From Tepidanaerobacter acetatoxydans_A (GTDB lineage Bacteria > Bacillota > Thermosediminibacteria > Thermosediminibacterales > Tepidanaerobacteraceae), in assembly GCA_022840405.1 (NCBI GenBank), contig JALHJR010000033.1:1-26327 (forward strand): a DNA stretch of 26,327 nucleotides, read 5' to 3'. The position numbers and the translations under genes were made by a program. The notes below the pieces were generated by a model. The model searched no databases. It was not told the origin of the DNA and worked only from the letters and a program-made list of their open reading frames with translations. Shown piece after piece: positions 14,368-22,602 of this stretch; within the stretch, counting starts at the first letter, position 1; every line of letters starts with the position of its first letter.

Positions 14368-17300
14368 TTATTCCATTTTTACGGCTAAAACCTTTGAAAC
14401 AGCATCATCTTCCATGGATATACCATATAATGCATCTGCTATTTCCATAGTAGGCTTCCGATGTGTAATTATAATAAATTGAGTATGTTTTGATACTTTT
14501 TTAAGATACCTTGTAAAGCGAACAATATTAGCATCATCCAGTGCTGCCTCTATCTCATCTAATACACAAAAAGGTGTTGCTTTTGTGTTTAAAATAGCAA
14601 AAAGCAGGGCTATAGCGGTTAATGTTCTTTCGCCTCCGGACAGGAGTGAAATACTTTGGAGCTTTTTGCCGGGCGGCTGGGCGCTAACTTCCACTCCACA
14701 CTCAAGTATGCTGCCCTCACCTTCAATAATTAGCTGTGCACTGCCACCTTCAAAAAGCTCAAAAAATACTTTATTGAACTCCTTATTAACTTTTTCTATA
14801 GATGCTAAGAGCATATCTTCCATTGTATAAGTTATTTCTTTTATTAGGTTGTCCAAGTCAATTTTAGCTTTTACTAAATCGTCACGCTGTGATTTGAGAA
14901 AATCATATCGTGTCTTTAAATTATCATAGTCTTCAATTGCTTGCATGTTTATTGGACCAAGTGCTGTAATTTCACTTTTTAAAGATACCAACTTTTTTTT
15001 CATGTCATCTATACTACCAAATTCATCTTTTATTTTCAAGTTTTCGTAATTAGAAATTGAATGTCTTTCATATAATTGATTTTTAACTTGATTTAATTCC
15101 GTAATAACTTTTGCCTCATCTATACGACTATTTTGTAATGTTTTTTCCGTTTGATTATAGTCTTTTTCGAACTTATTCAGGTTGGTTTGAACTTGGTTTA
15201 TGTTGGTTTTTATAATTTCTTTTTTTGCCCTTAAGGACTCCATAAGTTCTTGATGTTCATGTTCCTTATCCGTTAGAACGCTTATGTTTTCTTTATATGC
15301 GGAAATCTTTTCATTAAATGATATGATTATTTTGTTGTTTTCTTCCAGCTTTTCTCCAAGTTTCCTTATTTCATCTTTGCATGCCACGATATCTTCCCTA
15401 ATAGCTTGTAAGCTTTGTCTAACGCTTGTTTCTTCTTGATTATATGATGCTAATTCGATTTTTGATTTAGTTATTTTTTCAGATAATGCTTCTTTAATTT
15501 CCTTACTTTTGTCTATATCTTTTTGTAAGTTTTTTACCTTAGATTGGCCTGATATGTTCTGGCTATCTACATTTTCTATATCTGTCTCAATTGAAGAAAT
15601 TTGAGACAATATTTCTTGAGTTTCAAATTCAATATGTAGTTTTTCTTCCATTAGCTGCTTTTTTCGTTGATATCTTTCTTCTAAAACACCTTGTTTTTCC
15701 TGAAGCTGTTGATTTAAAACTGCCATCTCTGATTTTATAGAATACAAATTATCGATTTTTTCTTCAAGAATTTTTTGGCTGTCTTGAATTTCATTTTTTA
15801 ATTCTAGATTGGCCTGTTCTATTTGATTAAGCTGCTCTTTTAATTGAGCAATTTTTTGTTCAAATTCAATTAGCTGCCTTTTCCTTAGAAGTAAAAAGTT
15901 TGACCTCTTTTGGCTTCCACCAGTGATAGAGCCGCCTGGGTTTAAAAGTTCACCTTGGATCGTAACAATTTTAAGGCTAAAGTTACACCGTCTTGCAATA
16001 TATATAGCATCGTCTAAGGTATTCGACACTAACACTCTTCCAAGAAGAAACGCAACAACCGGGTAATATTTATTATCAAATTTTACAAAGTTAATTGCCT
16101 CTGAAACGCGGTCTTTTTTTGATAATAACTTTAACTCTTTAGCTTCCATAATCCGTGGTTTTACAGCTGAAAGAGGCAGGAAAGTAACTCTACCGTAATC
16201 GTGCTTTTTCAGATATTCTATAGCTTTTTTTGCATTCTCTTCGTTTTCACAGATAATATTTTGCATAGCTGCACCTAAGGCAGTTTCAATCGCAACTTCA
16301 TACTGTTGTTTTACTGAAATCACATCAGCTACTGTACCATAGATACCATTGTCATTATATCGTTGATTTTTAAGAGCAAGTAATAAATTTTTTACTCCAT
16401 ACTGATAACCTTCGTAACTGTCAGTAATTTCTTTTAATGTATTTTTTTTTGAAACAATAGTTGCTAAATCTTGTTGTTTTTGAGCTTTTATGTTTTCGTC
16501 ATAATCAAACTTTACAATCTTCTGATTGAGAATTTCCTTCAGCTTTTTTATATTCTGTTCGTGTTCTTTAGATAAGCATTCTAGGCGAGTTATTTCTTCC
16601 TTAATATCTGAAACTTCTTTTAACGTAATTGCATTTGTTTTATCTAATTCCAATTCTTCATTTTGTATCTGATTTAATCGCTTTTCTAAAGTTAATTTCA
16701 TACTATTAAGACCAGAAACAACATTCTTCTTTTCTGATACATAGTTCAGTAAATTAATCACATCACCCTTAGCATTTTCGATAAGTCTTTGCTTTTCACT
16801 AATTTCATCATTTACAGAAATTAGTTTTTTTTCATTTTGGTCTATTGTAAGTTTTAACTCATTGATGGCTTCTATTTTTTCTTCTAATTCATCAGATTTT
16901 AATTTTAGAGTTTCTTCAGCAGCCTGCAGTTCATTTTTTTTCTTTTCTATGCTGTTAGATAAATCCTCATTTTCTTGCTGTATTCTGTTTCTTTCAGCAG
17001 TAGCCAATTGAAAATCTCTTTCGATATCTTTCTTTTTGCTGTTTATCTCATAAAATTCTACCTGTGCTTTTTCGTAGGCTTCCTCAACAGCACTTTGTTG
17101 TATTTTATACTCGCTTATTTGTTTTTTCGACGATTCGATATTATTACGCAACTGCGTTAATAATGTTTCTTTGTCTTCAAGTTTCTCCTTTATATATTTT
17201 ATATGTTTCTCTTTACTGTCTAATTCAAATAAAAGTAAATTAATATCTATTTCTGTAAAAGCCGCAGCAAGTTCTTTATACTTCAGTGCCACATCTTTTT

Positions 17301-17922
17301 GAGCAGCTAAAGGTTGCATCTGGTTTAAAAGTTCAGTAATGATATCATCAATCCTGGATATATTATCCATGGTTTCTTCCAGTCTTTTTTCTGCATCTTT
17401 TTTTCTAATCCTGTATTTCACGATTCCTGCCGTTTCTTCGAAAATAGTTCGCCTTTCCTCCGCTTTACAGGTAAGCATTTCATCTATTTGTCCTTGACTA
17501 ATTATAGAATAACCATCTTTTCCGACTCCGGAATCAACAAGTATTTCTTGAATGTCTTTTAATCTGCAAGGAGTTCGATTTAAATAGAACTCGCTTTCGC
17601 CAGAACGAAAGGTTCGACGGACAAGATATATTTCAGAATAATCCAAGGGAATAAGATTATCAAAATTATCTATGGTTATAGCAACTTCAGCCATGCCCAT
17701 GGGCTTTTTCTTATTGCTCCCAGCAAATATTACATCCTCAAGCTTATATCCTCGTAATGTCTTTATACTTTGTTCTCCAAGCACCCACCGTATAGCATCG
17801 ATTATATTGCTTTTTCCACTGCCGTTAGGGCCAACAATAGCATTAATTCCAGGTTGAAACTCTAATACAACCCTATCAGCAAAAGACTTAAAACCATGAA
17901 GTTCGATTCTTTTTAGATACAA
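14368..17922 (-). CDS. smc: Chromosome segregation protein SMC
   Basis: SMC is the ATPase arm of the SMC-ScpAB condensin that loops and separates newly replicated DNA. The 1184-residue protein begins YLKRIELHGFKSFADRV with Walker A GPNGSGKS (31-38). Long coiled coils flank a hinge domain in the middle (around residues 500-650, with ENEENAKKAIEYLKKHDYGR and the GGSITGGS loop). The head is completed by the signature LSGGERTLTAIAL from residue 1094 and Walker B FCVLDEIEAALDD. The longest frame starts at an ATG at 17928, but that codon is directly attached to AAGGAGGG. The TTG two codons later (17922) has proper 6-7-nt spacing and gives the usual family N-terminus, so I choose it. The gene is separated from rnc by spoVS, and no scp genes are nearby. 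Confidence 0.98.
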   Translation of the reverse strand: MYLKRIELHGFKSFADRVVLEFQPGINAIVGPNGSGKSNIIDAIRWVLGEQSIKTLRGYKLEDVIFAGSNKKKPMGMAEVAITIDNFDNLIPLDYSEIYLVRRTFRSGESEFYLNRTPCRLKDIQEILVDSGVGKDGYSIISQGQIDEMLTCKAEERRTIFEETAGIVKYRIRKKDAEKRLEETMDNISRIDDIITELLNQMQPLAAQKDVALKYKELAAAFTEIDINLLLFELDSKEKHIKYIKEKLEDKETLLTQLRNNIESSKKQISEYKIQQSAVEEAYEKAQVEFYEINSKKKDIERDFQLATAERNRIQQENEDLSNSIEKKKNELQAAEETLKLKSDELEEKIEAINELKLTIDQNEKKLISVNDEISEKQRLIENAKGDVINLLNYVSEKKNVVSGLNSMKLTLEKRLNQIQNEELELDKTNAITLKEVSDIKEEITRLECLSKEHEQNIKKLKEILNQKIVKFDYDENIKAQKQQDLATIVSKKNTLKEITDSYEGYQYGVKNLLLALKNQRYNDNGIYGTVADVISVKQQYEVAIETALGAAMQNIICENEENAKKAIEYLKKHDYGRVTFLPLSAVKPRIMEAKELKLLSKKDRVSEAINFVKFDNKYYPVVAFLLGRVLVSNTLDDAIYIARRCNFSLKIVTIQGELLNPGGSITGGSQKRSNFLLLRKRQLIEFEQKIAQLKEQLNQIEQANLELKNEIQDSQKILEEKIDNLYSIKSEMAVLNQQLQEKQGVLEERYQRKKQLMEEKLHIEFETQEILSQISSIETDIENVDSQNISGQSKVKNLQKDIDKSKEIKEALSEKITKSKIELASYNQEETSVRQSLQAIREDIVACKDEIRKLGEKLEENNKIIISFNEKISAYKENISVLTDKEHEHQELMESLRAKKEIIKTNINQVQTNLNKFEKDYNQTEKTLQNSRIDEAKVITELNQVKNQLYERHSISNYENLKIKDEFGSIDDMKKKLVSLKSEITALGPINMQAIEDYDNLKTRYDFLKSQRDDLVKAKIDLDNLIKEITYTMEDMLLASIEKVNKEFNKVFFELFEGGSAQLIIEGEGSILECGVEVSAQPPGKKLQSISLLSGGERTLTAIALLFAILNTKATPFCVLDEIEAALDDANIVRFTRYLKKVSKHTQFIIITHRKPTMEIADALYGISMEDDAVSKVLAVKME

Positions 17923-17945
17923 AAGCATCCCTCCTTACCTCTACA

Positions 17946-17954
17946 ATTTTAACA
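17946..17954 (-). promoter_or_regulatory. Possible extended -10 promoter for smc-ftsY
   Basis: The minus strand shows TG, one base, then TAAAAT, an extended -10 element, 23 bases before the smc start. No good -35 box is present at 17 nt. Because a terminator stands behind spoVS, smc should need some promoter here. Confidence 0.4.
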
Positions 17955-18007
17955 TAAGTATTTAAAGAAAAGAACCAATGAGATTAATATTGACTTTAAA
18001 CATAAAA

Positions 18008-18031
18008 ATACCTGCCTCCTAAGACAGGTAT
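18008..18031 (-). terminator. Rho-independent terminator after spoVS
   Basis: On the minus strand ATACCTGTCT, loop TAGG and AGGCAGGTAT pair over 10 bp (one G-U) and are followed by a T run. The hairpin lies 18 bases behind the spoVS stop and isolates it from smc. Confidence 0.85.
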
Positions 18032-18049
18032 TAGTTCAATAGGTTACTT

Positions 18050-18310
18050 CTAGCGGGGTTCAACAATAAATTTTATAGCTGTTCTTTCCTCACCATCAAT
18101 ATCAATTTCTGCAAAAGCCGGGATGGTAACAAGGTCAATTCCGTTTGGTGCAACAAAACCTCTCGCAATGGCTATGGCCTTAACTGCTTGATTTACAGCC
18201 CCTGCCCCTACCGCTTGAAGCTCTGCCACGCCATTTTCTCTTAAGACAGCTGCTAAAGCTCCTGCCACAGATTTAGGTTTTGATTGTGCTGATACTTTTA
18301 GTACTTCCAT
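18050..18310 (-). CDS. spoVS: Stage V sporulation protein S
   Basis: SpoVS is a small Alba-like protein required for normal coat assembly and progress past stage V of sporulation in Bacillus; its biochemical role is not firmly known. The 86-residue protein matches the family at full length: EVLKVSAQSKPKSVAGALAA, ELQAVGAGAVNQAVKAIAIA, RGFVAPNGIDLVTIPAFAEI and the end ERTAIKFIVEPR. The ATG follows GGGGGAT at about 8-nt spacing. It is a single-gene unit: a sigma-H-type promoter stands upstream and a strong terminator downstream. It is placed between rnc and smc, which in many Bacillota are neighbours. It supports the organism being a spore former, though related proteins also occur in non-spore-formers. 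Confidence 0.96.
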   Translation of the reverse strand: MEVLKVSAQSKPKSVAGALAAVLRENGVAELQAVGAGAVNQAVKAIAIARGFVAPNGIDLVTIPAFAEIDIDGEERTAIKFIVEPR

Positions 18311-18332
18311 TTCATATATCCCCCTTAATCTA

Positions 18333-18405
18333 GCAATATTTATTATATTATATCATTGCAATATATATTCTATGATGGTTTCAAATTTCCTTCTTTTTGC
18401 AATAT
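18333..18405. repeat. Three direct copies of GCAATAT in the spoVS upstream region
   Basis: GCAATAT occurs at 18333-18339, 18358-18364 and 18399-18405, always in the same direction. One copy lies upstream of the sigma-H -35 box and two lie downstream of the -10 box. In A/T-rich DNA this could be chance. It could also mark a binding site. Confidence 0.3.
18367..18393 (-). promoter_or_regulatory. Sigma-H-type promoter for spoVS
   Basis: On the minus strand GAAGGAAAT (18385-18393) fits the sigma-H -35 pattern RnAGGAWWW, and ATAGAAT (18367-18373) fits the -10 pattern RnnGAAT, with 11 nt between. In Bacillus subtilis spoVS is a known sigma-H gene, so the match is expected biology. A leader of about 50 nt would result. 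Confidence 0.75.
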
Positions 18406-18411
18406 TATATT

Positions 18412-19128
18412 TTATAGTTCATTATTCATTCTATCTAAAGCCTCTTTTGCTGCATTCTGTTCTGCTTGTTTTTTGCTCTTTCCAATACCGTTGCCTAAAA
18501 TTTTATTTTTCCAGACAACCTCAACACAAAATAGCTTATCATGATCCGGCCCAGATTCATTTACTACATTATAAAGTATTTTGTCCTCATCAAATTTTTG
18601 TAAGATTTCCTGGAGATCTGTTTTGTAATCTGTGCCCCATTCACCTTGGATGGCTTTAAAAATAATTGCTTCTAAATTTTTAATTATAAAATCATATGTG
18701 GTTTTATAGTTTTTATCAATATATATAGCTCCGATTAATGCTTCCAGTGTGTCTGCAAGAATGGAAACTTTTTCTCGGCCACCAGTATTTTCTTCTCCTT
18801 TACTCAGAATCAGATAATCTCCTAAAAAAAGTTGTCTTGCAATCTGAGCCAGACTCGATTCACAGACAGTAAATGCTCGAATTTTTGTCATTTGGCCTTC
18901 GGTAAGAAAATCGTAATGCCTATAAAGATACTCACTTATGGCTAATTCTAATACCGCATCGCCAAGGAATTCTAATCTCTGATTATTTTCTTGATATGGT
19001 TTTTCTTTTTCATTAGTAAGGGAGGGATGAATAAATGCTTGATTTAAGGTATTCAGATTATTGAACTGAATACCAATATTTTCTTGTAAAATCATAAGTT
19101 GTTGAAGTCTTTTTTCATCTATACACAT
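18412..19128 (-). CDS. rnc: Ribonuclease III
   Basis: RNase III cuts double-stranded RNA, notably the 30S rRNA precursor. The 238-residue protein has the signature NQRLEFLGDAVLEL with E53 and D57 and the second catalytic pair D126 and E129 in SILADTLEALIGAIY. A C-terminal double-stranded-RNA-binding domain starts at DYKTDLQEILQKF and ends GKSKKQAEQNAAKEALDRM. The ATG follows GAGGT at 6-nt spacing, 9 nt behind fabF. fabF-rnc is the usual order in Bacillota. No terminator was recognised behind it, and the 101-nt gap that follows carries the spoVS promoter. Confidence 0.98.
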   Translation of the reverse strand: MCIDEKRLQQLMILQENIGIQFNNLNTLNQAFIHPSLTNEKEKPYQENNQRLEFLGDAVLELAISEYLYRHYDFLTEGQMTKIRAFTVCESSLAQIARQLFLGDYLILSKGEENTGGREKVSILADTLEALIGAIYIDKNYKTTYDFIIKNLEAIIFKAIQGEWGTDYKTDLQEILQKFDEDKILYNVVNESGPDHDKLFCVEVVWKNKILGNGIGKSKKQAEQNAAKEALDRMNNEL

Positions 19129-19137
19129 GCTTTTACC

Positions 19138-20379
19138 TCATTTATATTTTTTAACTATTACACTGGCATTATGTCCTCCAAAACCCATTGAGTTTGACAG
19201 AGCTACATTTACAGTTCTATTTATTGCCCTATTGGGAACGTAATTCAAATCACATTCGGGATCAGCATTATCGTAGTTAATTGTAGGAGGAATCTCGTTT
19301 TTAAAAGTTGCAAGAAGTGAAACAATAAACTCAATGGCACCTGCCGCTCCAAGTAGATGCCCAGTCATAGATTTCGTAGAACTTATGGCAAGTTTATATG
19401 CATGTTCACCAAATGCATTCTTTATGGCTAAAGTTTCAAACTTATCGTTTAATGGCGTTGAAGTGCCATGCGCATTTATATAATCAACTTCATTAGGTGA
19501 AATCCCCGCATCCAGTATAGAAGCTTTCATTGCTCGAGCTGCCCCCTCACCATCCGGTGATGGTTGTGTTAAATGATATGCGTCTGCCGTTGACCCATAA
19601 CCTATGATTTCACCGTAAATCCTAGCATTTCTTTTTAACGCACTGTCAAGTGTTTCCATTATTATTATTCCTGCACCTTCACCCATCACAAAACCATCTC
19701 TATCCCTGTCAAAAGGTCTGCTAGCTTTACTGGGTTCATCATTTCTTGTTGATAGTGCCTTCATTGATGAAAATCCTGCCAGCGAAAGCTTTGTTATAGG
19801 TGCCTCAGTACCGCCTGATATAATTATGTCTGCATCACCTCTCTGCAAGACTTTAAAAGCCTCTCCTATAGCATTAGTACCCGAAGCGCAAGCCGTTACA
19901 ACTGTAAAATTTGGCCCTTTTAAGTCAAAAGCCATAGAAACCTGGCCTGATGCCATATTAATAATCATCATAGGAATGAAAAACGGGCTGACACGCCGTG
20001 GGCCCTTTTCTAAAAGCGCACTATGCTGTTCTTCCCATGTCGTGGCACCACCAATCCCAGAACCCAATATAACTCCCGCTCTTGTTCTGTCAATTTGCAA
20101 AAGATTCAGTTTTGAATCTTCTAATGCCATTTTTGTTGCTGCAATTGCAAACTGTGTAAACCTATCCAGGCTTTTAATTTCCTTCTTTTCAATATAATTC
20201 TCAGGATTAAAATCTCTGACCTGTCCGGCTATATTAGATGGCAAATCATCAGTATCAAAAGTAGTAATTGTATCAATACCCGATTTACCCTCTATAAGTG
20301 ATTTCCAGAATTTGTCCAGTCCAATACCAACAGGTGATATTACACCTATTCCTGTTACTACTACTCGTTTCTTATCCAT
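19138..20379 (-). CDS. fabF: 3-oxoacyl-[ACP] synthase II (KAS II)
   Basis: FabF elongates acyl-ACP by condensation with malonyl-ACP. The 413-residue protein has the Cys-His-His triad: C164 in VTACASGTN, H304 in NAHGTSTPLND and H341 in STKSMTGHLLGAAGA, with the supporting K336. The end SNSMGFGGHNASVIVKK is the normal glycine-rich loop. The ATG follows GGGAGGATTAGA. It lies 139 nt behind acpP, from which it is separated by a terminator, so expression depends on readthrough or on a promoter I could not recognise. rnc follows after 9 nt. Confidence 0.98.
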   Translation of the reverse strand: MDKKRVVVTGIGVISPVGIGLDKFWKSLIEGKSGIDTITTFDTDDLPSNIAGQVRDFNPENYIEKKEIKSLDRFTQFAIAATKMALEDSKLNLLQIDRTRAGVILGSGIGGATTWEEQHSALLEKGPRRVSPFFIPMMIINMASGQVSMAFDLKGPNFTVVTACASGTNAIGEAFKVLQRGDADIIISGGTEAPITKLSLAGFSSMKALSTRNDEPSKASRPFDRDRDGFVMGEGAGIIIMETLDSALKRNARIYGEIIGYGSTADAYHLTQPSPDGEGAARAMKASILDAGISPNEVDYINAHGTSTPLNDKFETLAIKNAFGEHAYKLAISSTKSMTGHLLGAAGAIEFIVSLLATFKNEIPPTINYDNADPECDLNYVPNRAINRTVNVALSNSMGFGGHNASVIVKKYK

Positions 20380-20485
20380 TCTAATCCTCCCAAAAGTTTA
20401 CGATATCTTAATTTTTATTTAAATGGGATACTCCCGAATATGGCACTTAGTTAAAATATTTACATCTAAATAATATAAAAACAAA

Positions 20486-20509
20486 GTCCCGTAAATGAAG
20501 CTACGGGAC
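20486..20509 (-). terminator. Rho-independent terminator after acpP
   Basis: GTCCCGTA, an 8-base loop and TACGGGAC form a perfect 8-bp stem on the minus strand, followed by TTTGTTTTT. It starts 9 bases behind the acpP stop. It makes acpP a short, separately terminated message ahead of fabF, in line with the large amount of carrier protein needed. Confidence 0.88.
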
Positions 20510-20518
20510 GTTTAATTA

Positions 20519-20758
20519 CTATGCGGAATGGTTTTTTATATAATCTATAACATTTTGTACAGTCTTTATTTTTTCCGCATCTTCATCAGGTATCTCTATA
20601 TCGAATTCTTCTTCAAAGGCCATTATCAATTCAACAATGTCAAGAGAGTCTGCTCCTAAGTCATCAATAAATGAAGCATCTGGAACAACTTCATCCTCAT
20701 CTATGCTTAATTGATCTGCAATAATTTGTTTTATTTTGTCTAATACCTCTGCATCCAC
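20519..20758 (-). CDS. acpP: Acyl carrier protein
   Basis: ACP carries growing acyl chains on a phosphopantetheine arm. The 79-residue acidic protein has the attachment serine S38 in DDLGADSLDIVELIMAFEEEF and the family's helix IPDEDAEKIKTVQNVIDYI. The start codon is GTG with GGGAGGTGA six bases upstream. It is transcribed from its own promoter with a FapR-like operator just past the start point and is closed by a terminator. Between fabG and fabF this is the classic location. Confidence 0.98.
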   Translation of the reverse strand: MDAEVLDKIKQIIADQLSIDEDEVVPDASFIDDLGADSLDIVELIMAFEEEFDIEIPDEDAEKIKTVQNVIDYIKNHSA

Positions 20759-20789
20759 TGTTTTTCACCTCCCTTCTCAGCTTCATGCC

Positions 20790-20808
20790 CTAGTATATAT
20801 TAAACTAG
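20790..20808. promoter_or_regulatory. FapR-like operator in front of acpP
   Basis: CTAGTATATATTAAACTAG is a 19-bp imperfect palindrome with 5-bp perfect outer arms. It agrees at 16 of 19 positions with the palindrome in the fapR promoter (26227-26245). Its position, about +4 to +22 of the predicted acpP transcript, would suit repression by FapR, which is released by malonyl-CoA in Bacillus. Confidence 0.65.
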
Positions 20809-20818
20809 CTTTATCTGT

Positions 20819-20848
20819 TTTATATTTATATCCTTTTATAGTTTACAA
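20819..20848 (-). promoter_or_regulatory. Candidate sigma-A promoter for acpP
   Basis: TTGTAA (20843-20848), 18 nt, TATAAA (20819-20824) on the minus strand within the 149-nt gap behind fabG. The -35 box matches only four of six positions, and a second TATAAA immediately upstream leaves the exact -10 open. Confidence 0.5.
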
Positions 20849-20907
20849 TAGAAAACAATTTTTTTAAATCAGCTTTACCTATAAAATAATTCTTCTTTGT
20901 TAATCCA

Positions 20908-21648
20908 TCATAAGGTCAAACCGCCGTCAATAGCAATTACCTGGCCTGTTATGTAATCAGCTTTTTTTGATGCTAAAAAGGCTACAACATTAGCTACATC
21001 ATCAGGCATTCCTACTTTTTTTAATGGTATATTTTTGCTAATATCGGCATCTTTTTCAAGCAAAGAGAAGGTCATATCAGTTTTTATAAATCCTGGTGCA
21101 ACTGCATTTACTGTAATACCTCGGCTACCTAATTCTTTTGCAAGGGATTTTGTAAAGCCTATTATACCGGCCTTAGCTGCTGCATAATTAACCTGACCAG
21201 CATTTCCACAAATACCTACAATAGAAGAAATATTTATTATTTTTCCTTCTTTTTGTTTAACCATATATTTTGCACAGGCCTTTGAAGCATTAAAAACACC
21301 CTTTAGGTTTACTGCAACCACCTTATCCCAATCTTTTTCCGTCATCCTAAGAATTAGAGCATCTTTTGCAACACCTGCATTGTTAACTAAAATATCTATC
21401 TTCCCAAATTCATTATATACATTATCAACCATATTTACTACCTGATCAAAACTAGATACATCGGCTTTATACATTTTAGCTTTTTTCCCTAGAAGCTCTA
21501 TTTCATTCACTACCTGTGTTGCAGCTTCCTCGTCAGAAGAATAATTAACAATAACGTGAGCACCGTTTCTTGCCAATTCCAAACAGATACTTCTTCCAAT
21601 ACCTCTTGAGCCGCCTGTAACTAAGCATACTTTATCCGTAATACTCAT
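20908..21648 (-). CDS. fabG: 3-oxoacyl-[ACP] reductase
   Basis: FabG reduces 3-oxoacyl-ACP with NADPH. The 246-residue short-chain dehydrogenase shows the cofactor motif TGGSRGIGRS (11-20), LVNNAGVAKD (88-96) and the catalytic S142, Y155 and K159 in SSIVGICGNAGQVNYAAAKA. The C-terminal GQVIAIDGGLTL is typical of FabG. The ATG begins 3 nt after the fabD stop, and GGAGGC in the last fabD codons is its ribosome binding site, so translation is tightly coupled. Short-chain dehydrogenases are a wide family, but the fab context makes the assignment firm. Confidence 0.97.
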   Translation of the reverse strand: MSITDKVCLVTGGSRGIGRSICLELARNGAHVIVNYSSDEEAATQVVNEIELLGKKAKMYKADVSSFDQVVNMVDNVYNEFGKIDILVNNAGVAKDALILRMTEKDWDKVVAVNLKGVFNASKACAKYMVKQKEGKIINISSIVGICGNAGQVNYAAAKAGIIGFTKSLAKELGSRGITVNAVAPGFIKTDMTFSLLEKDADISKNIPLKKVGMPDDVANVVAFLASKKADYITGQVIAIDGGLTL

Positions 21649-21651
21649 TGC

Positions 21652-22587
21652 TCAGCCTCCAAAATAATTAATCGTCTTATAAAGCGATTCTGCGTCTTCC
21701 ACATTTAAAACTGTCAGGCTTTTATTTATTTTTTTTATAAATCCGCTTAATACCCTACCAGGGCCTACCTCAATAAATATTTCGGCACCATAGCCTATCA
21801 TACATCGAATACAGTCTTCCCAAAATACAGGAGAAAATACTTGCTTTATCAGTAGCTGTTTAATTTCACAGCTATTCCTAACAATCTCAGCATTAACATT
21901 TGAAACTACCGGAATTTTACTATTCATTATTTCAACTTTCTCTAATTCATTGGCTAGCTTATCAGCAGCCGGTTTAAGCAGACTGCAATGAAACGGTGCA
22001 CTCACAGCAAGTATTACTGCTTTTTTTGCACCTCTGGCTTTTGCCAGCTCAATTGCTTTCTTTACTGCTTTAACCTCACCAGCCAGAACTATCTGACCTG
22101 GGCAATTGAAATTGGCTGCCTGGACTACTCCTTCCTCTGAAGCAGTATCGCAAATTTGCAATACTTCTTCCCTTTCAAGACCTAAAATAGCAGCCATAGT
22201 TCCTTCTCCAAGAGGTACCGCTTCTTGCATATATTTGCCACGTTTTTGCACTAACGGCACTGCTTGATTAAACTCTATAGACTCAGCGGCAACCAATGCG
22301 GAATATTCACCGATGCTTAAACCTGCAACTATATCCGGTATAATCCCTTTATCTTTTAGTATGGAAAAACATGCTATACTATGTGTTAAAATAGCCGGTT
22401 GTGTATTAATTGTTTCTTGTAATTTTTCATCCGGACCGTTAAAGCATATCTCTGATATCTTTTCTTTCAAGGATTTATCAGCTTCATCAAATATTCTACG
22501 TGCTATAGGGAAATTATCATATAAATCCTTACCCATACCAACATTTTGTGCGCCCTGCCCCGGGAAAATAAATGCTATCTTGCCCAC
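21652..22587 (-). CDS. fabD: Malonyl-CoA:ACP transacylase
   Basis: FabD moves the malonyl group from CoA to ACP, feeding chain elongation. The 311-residue protein has FPGQGAQNVGMG at the N-terminus, the nucleophile S91 in GLSIGEYSAL and H200 in SAPFHCSLL; EVGPGRVLSGF near the end is also conserved. The start is GTG with AAGGAGG at 7-nt spacing. It lies 15 nt behind fabK and overlaps functionally with fabG through the shared ribosome binding site. Confidence 0.98.
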   Translation of the reverse strand: MGKIAFIFPGQGAQNVGMGKDLYDNFPIARRIFDEADKSLKEKISEICFNGPDEKLQETINTQPAILTHSIACFSILKDKGIIPDIVAGLSIGEYSALVAAESIEFNQAVPLVQKRGKYMQEAVPLGEGTMAAILGLEREEVLQICDTASEEGVVQAANFNCPGQIVLAGEVKAVKKAIELAKARGAKKAVILAVSAPFHCSLLKPAADKLANELEKVEIMNSKIPVVSNVNAEIVRNSCEIKQLLIKQVFSPVFWEDCIRCMIGYGAEIFIEVGPGRVLSGFIKKINKSLTVLNVEDAESLYKTINYFGG

Positions 22588-22602
22588 ACGGTAACCTCCT
22601 TG

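Noticed and set aside
17923..17928. ATG at 17928 as the start of smc
   Set aside because: The ribosome binding site AAGGAGGG touches this codon, while the TTG two codons later has correct spacing and matches the family N-terminus.
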